Under the pieces are notes generated by a model. The model did not search any database. It was not told the DNA's origin and saw only the letters and a list, made by a program, of their open reading frames with translations. Both the position numbers and the translations under genes were made by a program. Source: Clostridiales bacterium (lineage in GTDB: Bacteria; Bacillota; Clostridia; Christensenellales; Aristaeellaceae). Taken from it: 64,000 nucleotides of DNA. The stretch lies in contig SFIM01000011.1 of NCBI GenBank assembly GCA_004556155.1, positions 1-64,000 on the forward strand, read 5' to 3'. This document shows positions 7,801-18,452 of the stretch, in pieces; position 1 is the stretch's first letter; each line of letters opens with the position of its first letter.

Positions 7801-8727
7801 TTATTCTGCTTGCGTCCATTGGGCAAGCTCCGTGTCCGTGGCCAGCACGGTGTGCGTGCCGCCCACCAGATGCTGCATGCCCTTGGCGTAATCAATACCG
7901 CTGGATGCGTAATCATAGGTGATGGACTTGCGGCGCTTTTCCACCTCGGGGTTGGGGTGCGGAATGGCCGACAGCAGGCTCTTGGTGTAGGGGTGCACGG
8001 GATGGGAGAAGATTTCCTCCTTGGTGCCGGCCTCCACCATGTAGCCCAGGTGCAGCACGCCGATGCGGTCGGAAATATACTTGACCATGCTCAAATCGTG
8101 CGCAATAAACAGGTACGCGCAGCCCGTTTCCTGCTGGATGTCCTTCATCAGGTTGACCACCTGTGCTTGGATGGATACGTCCAGGGCGGAGATGCACTCG
8201 TCGGCGATGATGAGCTTGGGCTGCATGATCAGCGCTCGAGCGATGCCCACGCGCTGGCGTTGGCCGCCCGAAAACTGATGCGGATAGCGGGAGGCATGCT
8301 CGGGGGATAGGCCGACCTTTTTGAGCATCTCGGCAATCAGCGCGCTGCGCTCGGCCTTGCTATGACAGGCATGGTGGATATCCAGCCCCTCGCCAATGAT
8401 ATCCTCCACCTTCTTGCGGGGGTTCAGGCTGGCCATGGGGTCCTGGAAGATCATCTGCATTTCGGCGCGCAGCATTTTACGGGTATCGGCGCTGAGCTTG
8501 CCGCTGATCTCGCGGCCGTTAAAGGTGATTTTGCCGTCCGTAGGATCATACAGGCGGATGATGCTGCGGCCGATGGTGGTTTTGCCCGAGCCGGACTCGC
8601 CCACCAGGCCGTAGGTTTCGCCGGGATACACCTCGAAGGATACGCCGTTGACGGCCTTGACGGTAAACTGCCTGGAAACGGGAAAATGCTGTTTGAGGTT
8701 TTCCACCTTCAGCAAAGGTTCGCTCAT
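7801..8727 (-). CDS. oppF: Oligopeptide/dipeptide ABC transporter ATPase (OppF/DppF type)
   Basis: A 308-residue ATPase with Walker A GESGSGKTT near residue 40, Q-loop QDPMASLNPRK, signature SGGQRQRVGIARAL near residue 155, Walker B LIIADECISALD, and the C-terminal oligopeptide-transporter extension (HPVHPYTKSLLSAIP). OppF pairs with OppD to power import through the OppB/OppC channel. In most family members Walker B reads DEPxSALD; here the Pro is Cys (DECISALD), still compatible with activity. Its ATG overlaps the oppD stop by 4 bp, so the two are translationally coupled. It is the last gene of the operon. Confidence 0.92.
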   Translation of the reverse strand: MSEPLLKVENLKQHFPVSRQFTVKAVNGVSFEVYPGETYGLVGESGSGKTTIGRSIIRLYDPTDGKITFNGREISGKLSADTRKMLRAEMQMIFQDPMASLNPRKKVEDIIGEGLDIHHACHSKAERSALIAEMLKKVGLSPEHASRYPHQFSGGQRQRVGIARALIMQPKLIIADECISALDVSIQAQVVNLMKDIQQETGCAYLFIAHDLSMVKYISDRIGVLHLGYMVEAGTKEEIFSHPVHPYTKSLLSAIPHPNPEVEKRRKSITYDYASSGIDYAKGMQHLVGGTHTVLATDTELAQWTQAE

Positions 8728-9800
8728 AGGTACTTTTCCGCCTCCTTCCGGGCGCGCGCCAGGCGCGCTTGCAGTTCCTTGGGCATTTCCACCTTAGGCG
8801 CATCGGGATGCAGCAGCCAGGTGGCGGCATAGTGGGTATCGGTCACGCGGAACAGCGGCGGCTCCAGCTTTTCATCAATCTTGAGGGCAAAGCGGTTGCG
8901 CGGGGCAAAAGCGTCGCCCACCGGCTCGTGCAAAAGGTTGGGCGGGCTGCCGGGGATGGAATACAGCCGGTCGTCGTCGGTATCCAGATCGGGCATGGCG
9001 GACAGCAGGCCCCAGGTGTAGGGGTGCTTGGGATCGTAGAAGATTTCATCGATCAGGCCGGTTTCCACAATCTTGCCTGCGTACATGACGTTGACGTAAT
9101 CGGCCACCTTGGCTACCACGCCCAGATCATGGGTGATGTAGATGACCGACAGCTGCATCTTTTTCTGGATGTCCTGAATCAATTCCAGGATCTTGGCTTG
9201 AATGGTCACGTCCAGCGCCGTGGTCGGCTCGTCGCAGATCAGCACGTCTGGATTGGCCGACAGGGCGATGGCGATGACCACGCGCTGCCGCATGCCGCCG
9301 GACAGCTGATGCGGATAGTTCTTCATGCGCTTTTCAGCGTCGGTAATGCCCACCAGTTGCAGCAGCTCCAGCGCCCGGTCATGCGCCTGCTGTTTGCTCA
9401 TGCCGCAGTGCAGGATCATGCCCTCCATCACCTGTTTGCCGATCTGCATGGTCGGGTCCAGGCTGGTCATGGGGTCCTGAAACACCATGGCGATGTGCTG
9501 GCCGTTGATGGTCTGGCGCAGCTGTTTGCGGGTCAGTTTCAGCAGATCAACGGGATGCGTTCCGCCGTGCCCGTCGGGATAGGCATAGATGATTTCGCCG
9601 TGATTGACCGTGGCGTTGCTGTCCAGCAGGCCCATTGCGGCCTTCATGGTGACGGATTTGCCCGAGCCGGATTCGCCCACGATGGCCACCGTTTCGCCGC
9701 GGCGCAGTTCAAAATTGACCCCGCGGATGGCGTGCACGCAGCCGGCGTTGGTGCGGAAGGAGATATCCAGATCGCGGATTTGAAGAATGGTTTCGCTCAT
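8724..9800 (-). CDS. oppD: Oligopeptide/dipeptide ABC transporter ATPase (OppD/DppD type)
   Basis: A 358-residue ATPase with Walker A GESGSGKSVT near residue 39, QDPMTSLDPTM, signature SGGMRQRVVIAIAL near residue 168, Walker B LICDEPTTALDVT, and the oligo_HPY C-terminal domain (HPYTWGLLSAMPD and the SIPGSPPN motif). It works with OppF at the inner face of the membrane. ATG follows AAGGAGG and lies 11 bp from the oppC stop. The peptide length range taken by the system cannot be inferred from the ATPases. Confidence 0.93.
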   Translation of the reverse strand: MSETILQIRDLDISFRTNAGCVHAIRGVNFELRRGETVAIVGESGSGKSVTMKAAMGLLDSNATVNHGEIIYAYPDGHGGTHPVDLLKLTRKQLRQTINGQHIAMVFQDPMTSLDPTMQIGKQVMEGMILHCGMSKQQAHDRALELLQLVGITDAEKRMKNYPHQLSGGMRQRVVIAIALSANPDVLICDEPTTALDVTIQAKILELIQDIQKKMQLSVIYITHDLGVVAKVADYVNVMYAGKIVETGLIDEIFYDPKHPYTWGLLSAMPDLDTDDDRLYSIPGSPPNLLHEPVGDAFAPRNRFALKIDEKLEPPLFRVTDTHYAATWLLHPDAPKVEMPKELQARLARARKEAEKYL

Positions 9801-9811
9801 GCCGCGCCTCC

Positions 9812-10867
9812 TTACATATCCTCAAGCTTGGGCGCAAGCGCCTCGCGCAGCCCATCGCCGATAAAGTTAAAGCCCAGCATCAGCAGCGCCAGCACCAGGA
9901 TGGGCGGCAGAATCTGATACGGCAGGGTGGTGATGTTGTTGAAGCCGTCCTCAATCAGCGTGCCCACGGAGCACTGTGGCAGCACGATGCCTACGCCCAC
10001 AAAGCTGAGGAAGGCCTCGGTGAAGATGGCCGTGGGGATGGAGAACATGACCTGGGTGATGATGGGGCCGATGGTGTTGGGCAGGATTTCCTTAAAGATG
10101 ATGTGGCTGCTGCGCGCACCCAGGGTGCGGCTGGCCAGCACATATTCCTGCTCCTTAATTTTAAGCATTTCAGCGCGGGCGATCTTGCTCATGCCGATCC
10201 ACTCGGTCAGCAGCAGCGCCACGATAACCAGCCCCATGCCCTTTTTCATAAAGATGGCCAGCACCGATACGATGACCAGCCGCGGCACGCTGTTGGCTAC
10301 CTCTACAAAGCGCTGCATGATGTTATCCGTCACGCCGCCGAAATAGCCCGATACCAGGCCGTAGCTCATGCCCACGATCATGTCGATCAGGATGGTAATG
10401 AAGGCGATCAGCAGCGATACGCGCGCGCCGTGCCAGGTGCGCGTCCACAGGTCGCGGCCCATATCGTCGGTGCCGAATATAAAGGTCCGGTCTGCAAACT
10501 GATCCTCATAGGCTTCGCCGCCCAGCAGCTTATGCAGCCAGGGGATGCGCGGGGCCAGGCCGCCGGCGGTGATCTGCCGGTTGCGGCCGTTTACCTTGGT
10601 GGTAATGGATACGATATCCTTGTACCCGTAACGGCTCATCATGGGGCCGAAAACGGCGAAAAATACAATCAGAAGCACAATCACAAGCCCTGTGACCGCG
10701 CGTTTATTGCGGAAAAAATGAATTGCCACGCCCTTCCAGTAGCCCTGGGAGGCGAAGTTCTTATCGGTGGCAATGTCGTGCTGCTCCAGCAGCGCAAAGT
10801 CCTCCTTGCGGGGAGTGTAATCCGCCGGGGTCTGCATGGATGCGGCTGCTTTATTGATGGTGCTCAT
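9812..10867 (-). CDS. oppC: Oligopeptide ABC transporter permease (OppC/DppC type)
   Basis: A 351-residue permease. The N-terminal OppC_N region with one helix (about residues 54-74) is followed by a large extracytoplasmic segment (YEDQFADRTFIFGTDDMGRDLWTR) and then the BPD_transp_1 core with five helices. The EAA coupling loop is seen in ASRTLGARSSHIIFKEILPN near residue 230. The GTDxxGRDxxSR-like motif is diagnostic of OppC. The N-terminal cytoplasmic tail of about 50 residues is longer than in Escherichia coli OppC but common in Clostridia. ATG abuts the oppB stop (TAAATG). Confidence 0.93.
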   Translation of the reverse strand: MSTINKAAASMQTPADYTPRKEDFALLEQHDIATDKNFASQGYWKGVAIHFFRNKRAVTGLVIVLLIVFFAVFGPMMSRYGYKDIVSITTKVNGRNRQITAGGLAPRIPWLHKLLGGEAYEDQFADRTFIFGTDDMGRDLWTRTWHGARVSLLIAFITILIDMIVGMSYGLVSGYFGGVTDNIMQRFVEVANSVPRLVIVSVLAIFMKKGMGLVIVALLLTEWIGMSKIARAEMLKIKEQEYVLASRTLGARSSHIIFKEILPNTIGPIITQVMFSIPTAIFTEAFLSFVGVGIVLPQCSVGTLIEDGFNNITTLPYQILPPILVLALLMLGFNFIGDGLREALAPKLEDM

Positions 10868-11812
10868 TTACGCTTCCCCCTTTGCGGATACGCGGATGCG
10901 CGGATCCAGAATGCCATAGAGAATATCCACCGCCAGCATCATGCCGATGTACAGCGAGGAATACAGAATGCCCAGCGCCAGCACATAGTTATAGTCCACA
11001 CCCTCGCCGGCGATGGCGTCTACCATGAGCTTGCCGATGCCATTGATGCCGTAGATCTTTTCCACCACCAGCGCGCCCGTCAGCAGATCCACAATCAGGG
11101 GAGCCAGCACGGTCACAATGGGCACCAGCGCGTTGCGCAGCACATGGCGGCGGATCAGCAGCCCGCCTTCCATGCCCTTGGATTCGGCCAGACGCACATA
11201 GTCGCTGTCGATCACCTCCACCATTTCGTTGCGGGTAAAGCGCGCAATGGTGGACATGGTGAACAGGCTCAGCGACAGCGCGGGCAGAATGGCCGAGAAC
11301 AGAAACCGCGAGGAATCAAAGAAGTAAGGGAAAAATGATACCTTGTAGGAAAAGTTGTATTGCAGGAAGATCAGAAATACATACGAGGGCACGCACACGC
11401 CCACAATGGAAAACACGGTGCAGAAGCCATCCAGAAACTTGCCCCGGTGCAGCGCCGCGCAGACACCCAGCAGGAGCCCTAAGACCGTGCCGATCAGGAT
11501 TGCCAGCCCGCCGATGCGAAAGGAATTGGACACGCAACTGGAAAGCACCGTTTTGATCGGCGCGCCGTTATAGAGCGAGGAGCCCTTGCCGAAATCGCCC
11601 CGCAGCACGTTTTTCATATACCGCACAAACTGAAGCAGAATGGGATCGTCCAGCCCCATTTCCGCGCGTTTGTTGGCAATCTGCGTGGCGGACATTCTTT
11701 CCGAAGGGAAGGGATTGCCCGGCATAATGCGCACCAGCACAAACAGCACAAAGATGATCACCAGCAATGTCGCCAGCGCCATGCCAATTCGTTTTACAAT
11801 GTATTTGAGCAT
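10868..11812 (-). CDS. oppB: Oligopeptide ABC transporter permease (OppB/DppB type)
   Basis: A 314-residue permease with the family start MLKYIVKRIGMALATLLVIIFVLF, PGNPF near residue 31, the conserved block DDPILLQFVRYMKNVLRGDFG, and an EAA loop LAESKGMEGGLLIRRHVLRNALVP near residue 208. Six membrane helices are expected. It forms the translocation channel with OppC. The SD (AAGGA) is about 12 nt from the ATG, longer than usual, and a GC-rich stem-loop lies just upstream between oppA and oppB, both of which would lower its output relative to oppA. Confidence 0.93.
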   Translation of the reverse strand: MLKYIVKRIGMALATLLVIIFVLFVLVRIMPGNPFPSERMSATQIANKRAEMGLDDPILLQFVRYMKNVLRGDFGKGSSLYNGAPIKTVLSSCVSNSFRIGGLAILIGTVLGLLLGVCAALHRGKFLDGFCTVFSIVGVCVPSYVFLIFLQYNFSYKVSFFPYFFDSSRFLFSAILPALSLSLFTMSTIARFTRNEMVEVIDSDYVRLAESKGMEGGLLIRRHVLRNALVPIVTVLAPLIVDLLTGALVVEKIYGINGIGKLMVDAIAGEGVDYNYVLALGILYSSLYIGMMLAVDILYGILDPRIRVSAKGEA

Positions 11813-11854
11813 ATCAGCAGCAGATCCTTTTCAAGCGTTTGAGGATGACAAAGG

Positions 11855-11890
11855 CCTCAGAGCGGCCGGACGGGACAGACCGCTCTGAGG
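11855..11890 (-). other. Intercistronic stem-loop between oppA and oppB
   Basis: CCTCAGAGCGG (11855-11865) pairs perfectly with CCGCTCTGAGG (11880-11890). On the minus strand it follows the oppA stop and is trailed by only CTTTG, so it probably acts as partial attenuator and 3'-end protector of oppA mRNA rather than a full terminator. Confidence 0.75.
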
Positions 11891-11914
11891 GTTGAATGTG
11901 CTTGCGTGAGAAAA

Positions 11915-13570
11915 TTATTCAATCACAGCGGATTTGTACACGCGGTTGAGGGCCACGGGGTGGAAATCGATGCCCGTAACGCCGGAGGAGATCAGGTTGG
12001 CGTTGGCCTGGGTGTACAGAGGCGCGATGACGGCTTCCTGCATTACCAGCGTTTCAGCCTTGTACATGGCGTCCCAGCGGGCGTCATAATCGGCCACATA
12101 CGCGCCGGTGGTGCAGTCCTTGATCAGCTGGTCATATTCCGCGTTGCTCCAGAAACCATAGTTGTTGGAGGCGTTGGTGATCCACATGCCCAGGTAGGTC
12201 ATCGGGTCGGCGTAGTCCGGGCCCCAGCGGGTGAGGGCTACATCGTAGTTGTCGTTCTGCATCTTGTCCAGGCGCTCAGCCTTGGTCATGGGCTGCAGGT
12301 TCAGCGTTACGCCGGGCAGGTTGGCTTCCACCTGGCTCTTGATGGCCTGCGCCACCTTGGCGATGACGTCGCCCTCGTTGTTGCCGTAGATCAGGGTGAA
12401 GGTGAAGCTATCCTTGCCCAGCTCTTCCTTGGCCTTGGCCAGGTATTCAAGCGCCTTTTCCACGTTGAAGTCGCAGTAATCGACGAACTTCATCTGATCT
12501 TCGGAGAAGTCGGCACCCGTGGTGCTGCTGGCGGCGAACTGCGGGGGAACCGCGGTGTAGGTAGCCAGAGAGCCGTCCATGACGTTGTTTTCCACGATGG
12601 ATTCGCGGTCGATAGCGTTGGAGATGGCCAGGCGCAGGTTGGCGTTGGCCAGCATGCCGCCGTCGGCGTTCTTTTCAGTCTGGCTGAAGGTGAGGTACCA
12701 CATGTAGCCCGCGCCGGTTACAGCCAGCTTGCTGGCCAGCTCAGCGTCCTTCTTGGCGCTGGCAACCTGGTTGCCGCTGATCGTAACCACATCCAGCGCG
12801 CCAGTCTTGAAGGCGACCAGGGCGTTATCGGAGGAGCCGACCACCTGATACTTGATGCCAGCCAGCTTTACGCGGTCGGCATCCCAGTAATCGGGGTTCT
12901 TCTTCACCGTTAGGCTGGCGGTGCCGGGGGTGTAGGATTCCAGCACGAACGCGCCGTTGGACAGGAAGGTCTCGGGGCTGGTGCCGTAGGTGCCCTCCTC
13001 CAGGCTGGAGTAGAAGGCCTCGTTGATGGGATAGAAGGTGGGGAAGTACATCAGCGACGCGAAGAAGGAAACAGGGGATTCCAGATCCACAACCAGCGTC
13101 TTATCATCGGGGGCGGATACGGCCAGGGTGTCAGGCTCGGCCTTGCCGTCGATGATATCCTGCGCGCCCTTCACGCAGCCAACGCTGCTGCCAAACATAT
13201 AGGCATACTCGCCGGCTTCCTTGCAGATACGGCGCCAGGCGAAAACAAAGTCGCTGGCGGTGACAGGGGTGCCGTTAGACCACTTGGCATCGCGCAGGTG
13301 GAAGGTATAGGTCAGGCCATCCTCGGACATATCATAGGATTCAGCCAGCGCGGGGATGGAAGCGCCGGCAGCGTCCATCTGCATCAGACCGTCGATGCAG
13401 TCGGCGATTACCTCAAAGGACTCGCCGTCCGTGGCCAGATTGGTATCCAGCGACATCACGTTGGTGCTGAGCATAACGCCCAGATACTTGTCGCTGTCGG
13501 CCATGGCAGCGCCGGACAGGCACGCAAGCGTCATGACCATTACAAGCAGCATCGAAAGGGCTTTCTTCAT
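11915..13570 (-). CDS. oppA: Peptide-binding protein of the oligopeptide ABC transporter (SBP family 5)
   Basis: A secreted solute-binding protein of 551 residues with a signal peptide (MKKALSMLLVMVMTLACLSGAAMA). The sequence shows class-C binding protein landmarks: NVMSLDTNLATDGESFEVIADCIDGL, the FHLRDAKWSNGTPVTASDFVFAWRR block near residue 90, and a long two-lobe fold. The start was moved to Met at 13570 because AAAGGATG sits 8 nt upstream of it; the ATG at 13579 touches the SD. The Cys in TLAC lacks a proper lipobox, so lipidation is doubtful. It delivers peptides to OppBC. First gene of the operon and followed by a stem-loop. Confidence 0.93.
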   Translation of the reverse strand: MKKALSMLLVMVMTLACLSGAAMADSDKYLGVMLSTNVMSLDTNLATDGESFEVIADCIDGLMQMDAAGASIPALAESYDMSEDGLTYTFHLRDAKWSNGTPVTASDFVFAWRRICKEAGEYAYMFGSSVGCVKGAQDIIDGKAEPDTLAVSAPDDKTLVVDLESPVSFFASLMYFPTFYPINEAFYSSLEEGTYGTSPETFLSNGAFVLESYTPGTASLTVKKNPDYWDADRVKLAGIKYQVVGSSDNALVAFKTGALDVVTISGNQVASAKKDAELASKLAVTGAGYMWYLTFSQTEKNADGGMLANANLRLAISNAIDRESIVENNVMDGSLATYTAVPPQFAASSTTGADFSEDQMKFVDYCDFNVEKALEYLAKAKEELGKDSFTFTLIYGNNEGDVIAKVAQAIKSQVEANLPGVTLNLQPMTKAERLDKMQNDNYDVALTRWGPDYADPMTYLGMWITNASNNYGFWSNAEYDQLIKDCTTGAYVADYDARWDAMYKAETLVMQEAVIAPLYTQANANLISSGVTGIDFHPVALNRVYKSAVIE

Positions 13571-13636
13571 GGGTTTCATCCTTTCATGGTTTGATCCTTC
13601 AGCGCGGCTTTTTGACGCCGTCCTGAATTGTGCATA

Positions 13637-13664
13637 ATTATATTCGAAATTTTGTAAATTGCAA
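13637..13664 (-). promoter_or_regulatory. Promoter of the opp operon
   Basis: On the minus strand TTGCAA (13659-13664), 16 bp, TATAAT (13637-13642), within a strongly AT-rich 200-bp leader. The remainder of the gap up to 13813 shows no other clear signal. Confidence 0.65.
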
Positions 13665-13813
13665 GATCAGTACATCAAAAATACATTTTTAACAATAAAA
13701 AATATCATGATCACTGCAAAATGCAGGTTCTTTATTTTACTATTGCAGATATATCATAATTATGCTTTTTAAACCAAATTCCGCATCGGGATGGATAAAT
13801 CCGTAAAAAAGCG

Positions 13814-13850
13814 GCAAAAAAAGCAGGGAAACGATGGCTCGTCCCCTGCT
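13814..13850 (-). terminator. Terminator of tex
   Basis: Minus-strand hairpin AGCAGGG/CCCTGCT (13844-13850 with 13822-13828) followed by an uninterrupted T run (A tract 13815-13821 on the plus strand). Confidence 0.85.
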
Positions 13851-13888
13851 GGTTGCATGCGATATATGCAATTATAATTGGAAATGTT

Positions 13889-16048
<2,160 letters not shown>

Positions 16049-16084
16049 CGGCAGGGATCCTCCGGTACTGTTTTTTCTTTGTAT

Positions 16085-16113
16085 ATTATACGTGAAAAAG
16101 CGAAAATTGGCAA
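16085..16113 (-). promoter_or_regulatory. Promoter of tex
   Basis: Minus strand TTGCCA (16108-16113), 17 bp, TATAAT (16085-16090). It is back to back with the HAD gene promoter; the two -35 boxes are 5 bp apart. Confidence 0.8.
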
Positions 16114-16118
16114 GCGTC

Positions 16119-16147
16119 TTGACAGATGGATACAAAGCTGTTATGAT
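16119..16147 (+). promoter_or_regulatory. Promoter of the HAD phosphatase
   Basis: TTGACA (16119-16124), 17 bp, TATGAT (16142-16147). Confidence 0.8.
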
Positions 16148-16188
16148 GGCGATGAAACGTTTCAACCATTGAACGGAGGAGCTTTCCC

Positions 16189-16872
16189 ATGAGCCTGCAC
16201 AAGCTGAACGCGGAGTTTGCGCCTGCCCCTGTGCGCGCGCTGCTGGTGGATATGGACGGCGTGCTCTTTGATACCGAGCGCCGCAGCCTGCTTTCTATTA
16301 TTGATATTATTGGCCGCCAGGGCTTGACCATTACCTATGATCAGCTGGTGGAGCGCATGGGCTTTGGGCCCAAGGATCTGCGCCGCAGCTATGAGACCCT
16401 GCTGGGCCCGGCCTTTCAGTGGCAGCTGTTCTGGGATACCTATTGGGCCGAGCGCCGCGCCTTCTATGATGAACACGGCATGCCCGTGATGCCCGGCGTG
16501 GTGGAAACGCTGACCGCCGCGCGAAAAAAAGGGCTGGCGTGCATTTTGGCATCGTCCAGCCCGCGGGATCAGGTGATCGCTCATCTTAAGCACGCCCATG
16601 TGTATGATTATTTTACCGATGTGGTGGGCGGCGATATGTTCGAGCACAGCAAACCGCAGCCCGATATCTATCTGACCGCCGCACGCCTGGCCAAGCAGCC
16701 CACGGCCCATTGCCTGGTGCTGGAGGATGCGGTGAACGGCGTAAAATCCGGCCGCGCCGCCGGGGCTCAGGTGGCCATGATTCCCGATATTATTCCCTAT
16801 TCCGAGGCGCTTTTGCCATATTGCGATTATGTGGCGGATACCATGACGGATATCCTGCCGTTGCTTGGATAA
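16189..16872 (+). CDS. HAD superfamily phosphatase/phosphomutase (beta-phosphoglucomutase-like)
   Basis: 227 residues with all four HAD motifs: I, DMDGVLFDTE (residues 21-30, nucleophile and acid/base Asp pair); II, ASSSPRD near residue 122; III, the Lys in HSKPQPDIY near residue 150; IV, VLEDAVNGVKSG near residue 178. The helical C1 cap (LLSIIDIIGRQGLTITYDQLVERMG) matches the beta-PGM/phosphatase group, which dephosphorylates or isomerises sugar phosphates. A mutase usually shows extra cap-core features I cannot confirm, so phosphatase is the safer call. Strong promoter and GGAGGAG before ATG; it converges on an AraC gene one base beyond its stop. Confidence 0.85.
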   Translation: MSLHKLNAEFAPAPVRALLVDMDGVLFDTERRSLLSIIDIIGRQGLTITYDQLVERMGFGPKDLRRSYETLLGPAFQWQLFWDTYWAERRAFYDEHGMPVMPGVVETLTAARKKGLACILASSSPRDQVIAHLKHAHVYDYFTDVVGGDMFEHSKPQPDIYLTAARLAKQPTAHCLVLEDAVNGVKSGRAAGAQVAMIPDIIPYSEALLPYCDYVADTMTDILPLLG

Positions 16873-16873
16873 A

Positions 16874-17737
16874 TTACTCGTCCGGTCCGTTTAGCCCGCC
16901 GCGCGGCAGGAAAGCGGCAGGCGATACACCAAACTGCTCCTTGAATGCATGGCAAAAGGCGGAGTAATCGCCGTAGCCGCATTTGCGGCTGGCGTTGGTG
17001 GCGCTTTCGCCGCCTGCCAACAGCTCGCTGGCGTACAGCAGGCGTTTGAGGCGGATATAGGCATGCGGGGTATAGCCGGTTGCCTCGCGGAAGCGATGCT
17101 GAAAGGAAGACCGGCTCATATACAGCCGCTCGGCCAGGATGGAACAGGATAGATTCTCGCCCAGGTTTGCCTGAATATAGGTAAGCGCCTGGGCGATTTT
17201 ATCATCGCCCTGTGCGGGCACGGCGACGGAATTGGCCGCGATATCGGTGGAGCACAGCTGCACCATCAGCTCGATCAGGATAGCCTGAGACAGTACATCA
17301 GCGTAAGCTGAGGGCGCAGTCAGCGCCTTTTCCAGCCGGGAAAACAGCTGGTACAGGCTGGCGCGTTCGCTGTCACCCAAGCGCAGCAGGCTGTGGCCAC
17401 TCTGCCGAGCCTGACGGAAACAGGCGTTCAGTCCGCCTACCTGCGGAGCCAGATTGTGCAGGTACGCGCCGTCCAGATATAAGATGAAGCGCTCATAGGC
17501 AGCGCCGCCCTTGGAGCGCATGCGGTGCAGCTGCCCATGGGAAATCAGCAGCAGATCGCCGGGGCGCAGGGCATAGGTTTCACTTTCAACGGAGTATTCT
17601 ACCTGACCGCTGCGGAAAAACACCAGCTTGTCAAAGGTGTGAAAGTGCCAGTCTACCTGGAGCGGCTGTAGATCGGTGGTATGGAACAGGCGAAAATGCT
17701 CGTTCAGATAGCCGCGCTCGTTGGCTTCGGATTGCAT
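16874..17737 (-). CDS. AraC family transcriptional regulator with cupin sensor
   Basis: 287 residues. The N-terminal half is a cupin-like AraC_binding domain (HTTDLQPLQVDWHFHTFDKLVFFRSGQVEYSVESETYALRPGDLLLISHGQLHR), where small sugars or organic acids bind. The C-terminal 100 residues hold two helix-turn-helix units (LSCSILAERLYMSRSSFQHRFREATGYTPHAYI and NASRKCGYGDYSAFCHAFKEQFGVSPAAFLP). It is the second gene after a DUF218 gene (17-bp gap), with AAAGGAGG before ATG. Its target is unknown; the divergently placed FAD oxidoreductase beyond the DUF218 gene is one candidate. Confidence 0.9.
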   Translation of the reverse strand: MQSEANERGYLNEHFRLFHTTDLQPLQVDWHFHTFDKLVFFRSGQVEYSVESETYALRPGDLLLISHGQLHRMRSKGGAAYERFILYLDGAYLHNLAPQVGGLNACFRQARQSGHSLLRLGDSERASLYQLFSRLEKALTAPSAYADVLSQAILIELMVQLCSTDIAANSVAVPAQGDDKIAQALTYIQANLGENLSCSILAERLYMSRSSFQHRFREATGYTPHAYIRLKRLLYASELLAGGESATNASRKCGYGDYSAFCHAFKEQFGVSPAAFLPRGGLNGPDE

Positions 17738-17754
17738 TCGCGCGCCTCCTTTCG

Positions 17755-18294
17755 TCAGCGTTTCATCAGGCGATGCATGATGCGGGAATAAAGCTTGGGG
17801 CGTTTAAAGCGCCCGGACTGGTAGCCTAAAATATAATCGATGGTATGAAGTGGTTCCAGGCGCACAGCCTCGCGCTTTTCATCGGCAGGGATGCGCGCAG
17901 CGCAGCCGGCACAGCGCATATGGCTGGAAAAGCGGCAGATCAGCTTGGAACGCAGCATGTGATAATCGCTTGTGACGATCAGCACGCGTGGGCGGCGGAT
18001 ATCGCCCAGCATGCGGCGTGCGTTGCAAAAGTTTTCTACCGTGATGCGCGACTGCGCTTCACAGCGGATGGCCGTATCCGGCACGCCCAGCGCCAGCAAG
18101 GCATCGCGCATGACGGCGGCCTCGGATACCGGCGTGCTCGGCGTTTGCCCACCGCAGGGGATGATGACTGGCGATAGCCCCTGATGATAGCACTGCGCGG
18201 CGCGTTCAATGCGCAGCGTCAGCTCATGCCGGGAGGATCCATCCTCGTTGAGCTTAAGCCCTAAAAGCAGGATAGCGTCATAACGGCGGTGCAT
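17755..18294 (-). CDS. DUF218/YdcF-like protein
   Basis: 179 residues after selecting ATG 18294, which lies 9 nt behind AAAGGA; a TTG at 18300 is also in frame but too close to the SD. The protein has the DUF218 (YdcF/SanA/ElyC) core: DAILLLGLKLNEDG at the start, the CGGQTPSTPVSEAAVMRDALLALGVPDTAI block with the conserved acidic and Glu residues, and VLIVTSDYHMLRS near residue 105. Family members are linked to envelope and polyprenyl-lipid homeostasis in some bacteria, but biochemical function is unsettled. No signal peptide or membrane segment is seen, unlike ElyC/SanA. First gene of an operon with the AraC regulator. Confidence 0.8.
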   Translation of the reverse strand: MHRRYDAILLLGLKLNEDGSSRHELTLRIERAAQCYHQGLSPVIIPCGGQTPSTPVSEAAVMRDALLALGVPDTAIRCEAQSRITVENFCNARRMLGDIRRPRVLIVTSDYHMLRSKLICRFSSHMRCAGCAARIPADEKREAVRLEPLHTIDYILGYQSGRFKRPKLYSRIMHRLMKR

Positions 18295-18346
18295 GCGCAA
18301 GCGTCCTTTCGTTTGTCAATCGGGCGCTAAAAAGGCGGCCCGAAAA

Positions 18347-18376
18347 ATTATAGCATATTTTTTGCGCGGCAGGCAA
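18347..18376 (-). promoter_or_regulatory. Promoter of the DUF218-AraC operon
   Basis: Minus strand TTGCCT (18371-18376), 18 bp, TATAAT (18347-18352) preceded by an extended-10 TG (ATGCTATAAT). Confidence 0.7.
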
Positions 18377-18403
18377 TCAGGACTTTCTTTTTTGCAGGGT
18401 GCA

Positions 18404-18412
18404 TGCTATAAT
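18404..18412 (+). promoter_or_regulatory. Extended -10 promoter of the FAD oxidoreductase
   Basis: TGCTATAAT at 18404-18412 with no good -35 box. The same TGCTATAAT core also serves the divergent promoter about 60 bp away. Confidence 0.6.
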
Positions 18413-18452
18413 GAAACGTGTAAACTCTGCGTTTGGGAGGCTGAACAGTCTT

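Noticed and set aside
13490..13520. Lipoprotein signal in OppA
   Set aside because: The Cys in TLAC has Thr-Leu-Ala before it rather than L-[AS]-[GA]-C; a type I site after AMA is more likely.
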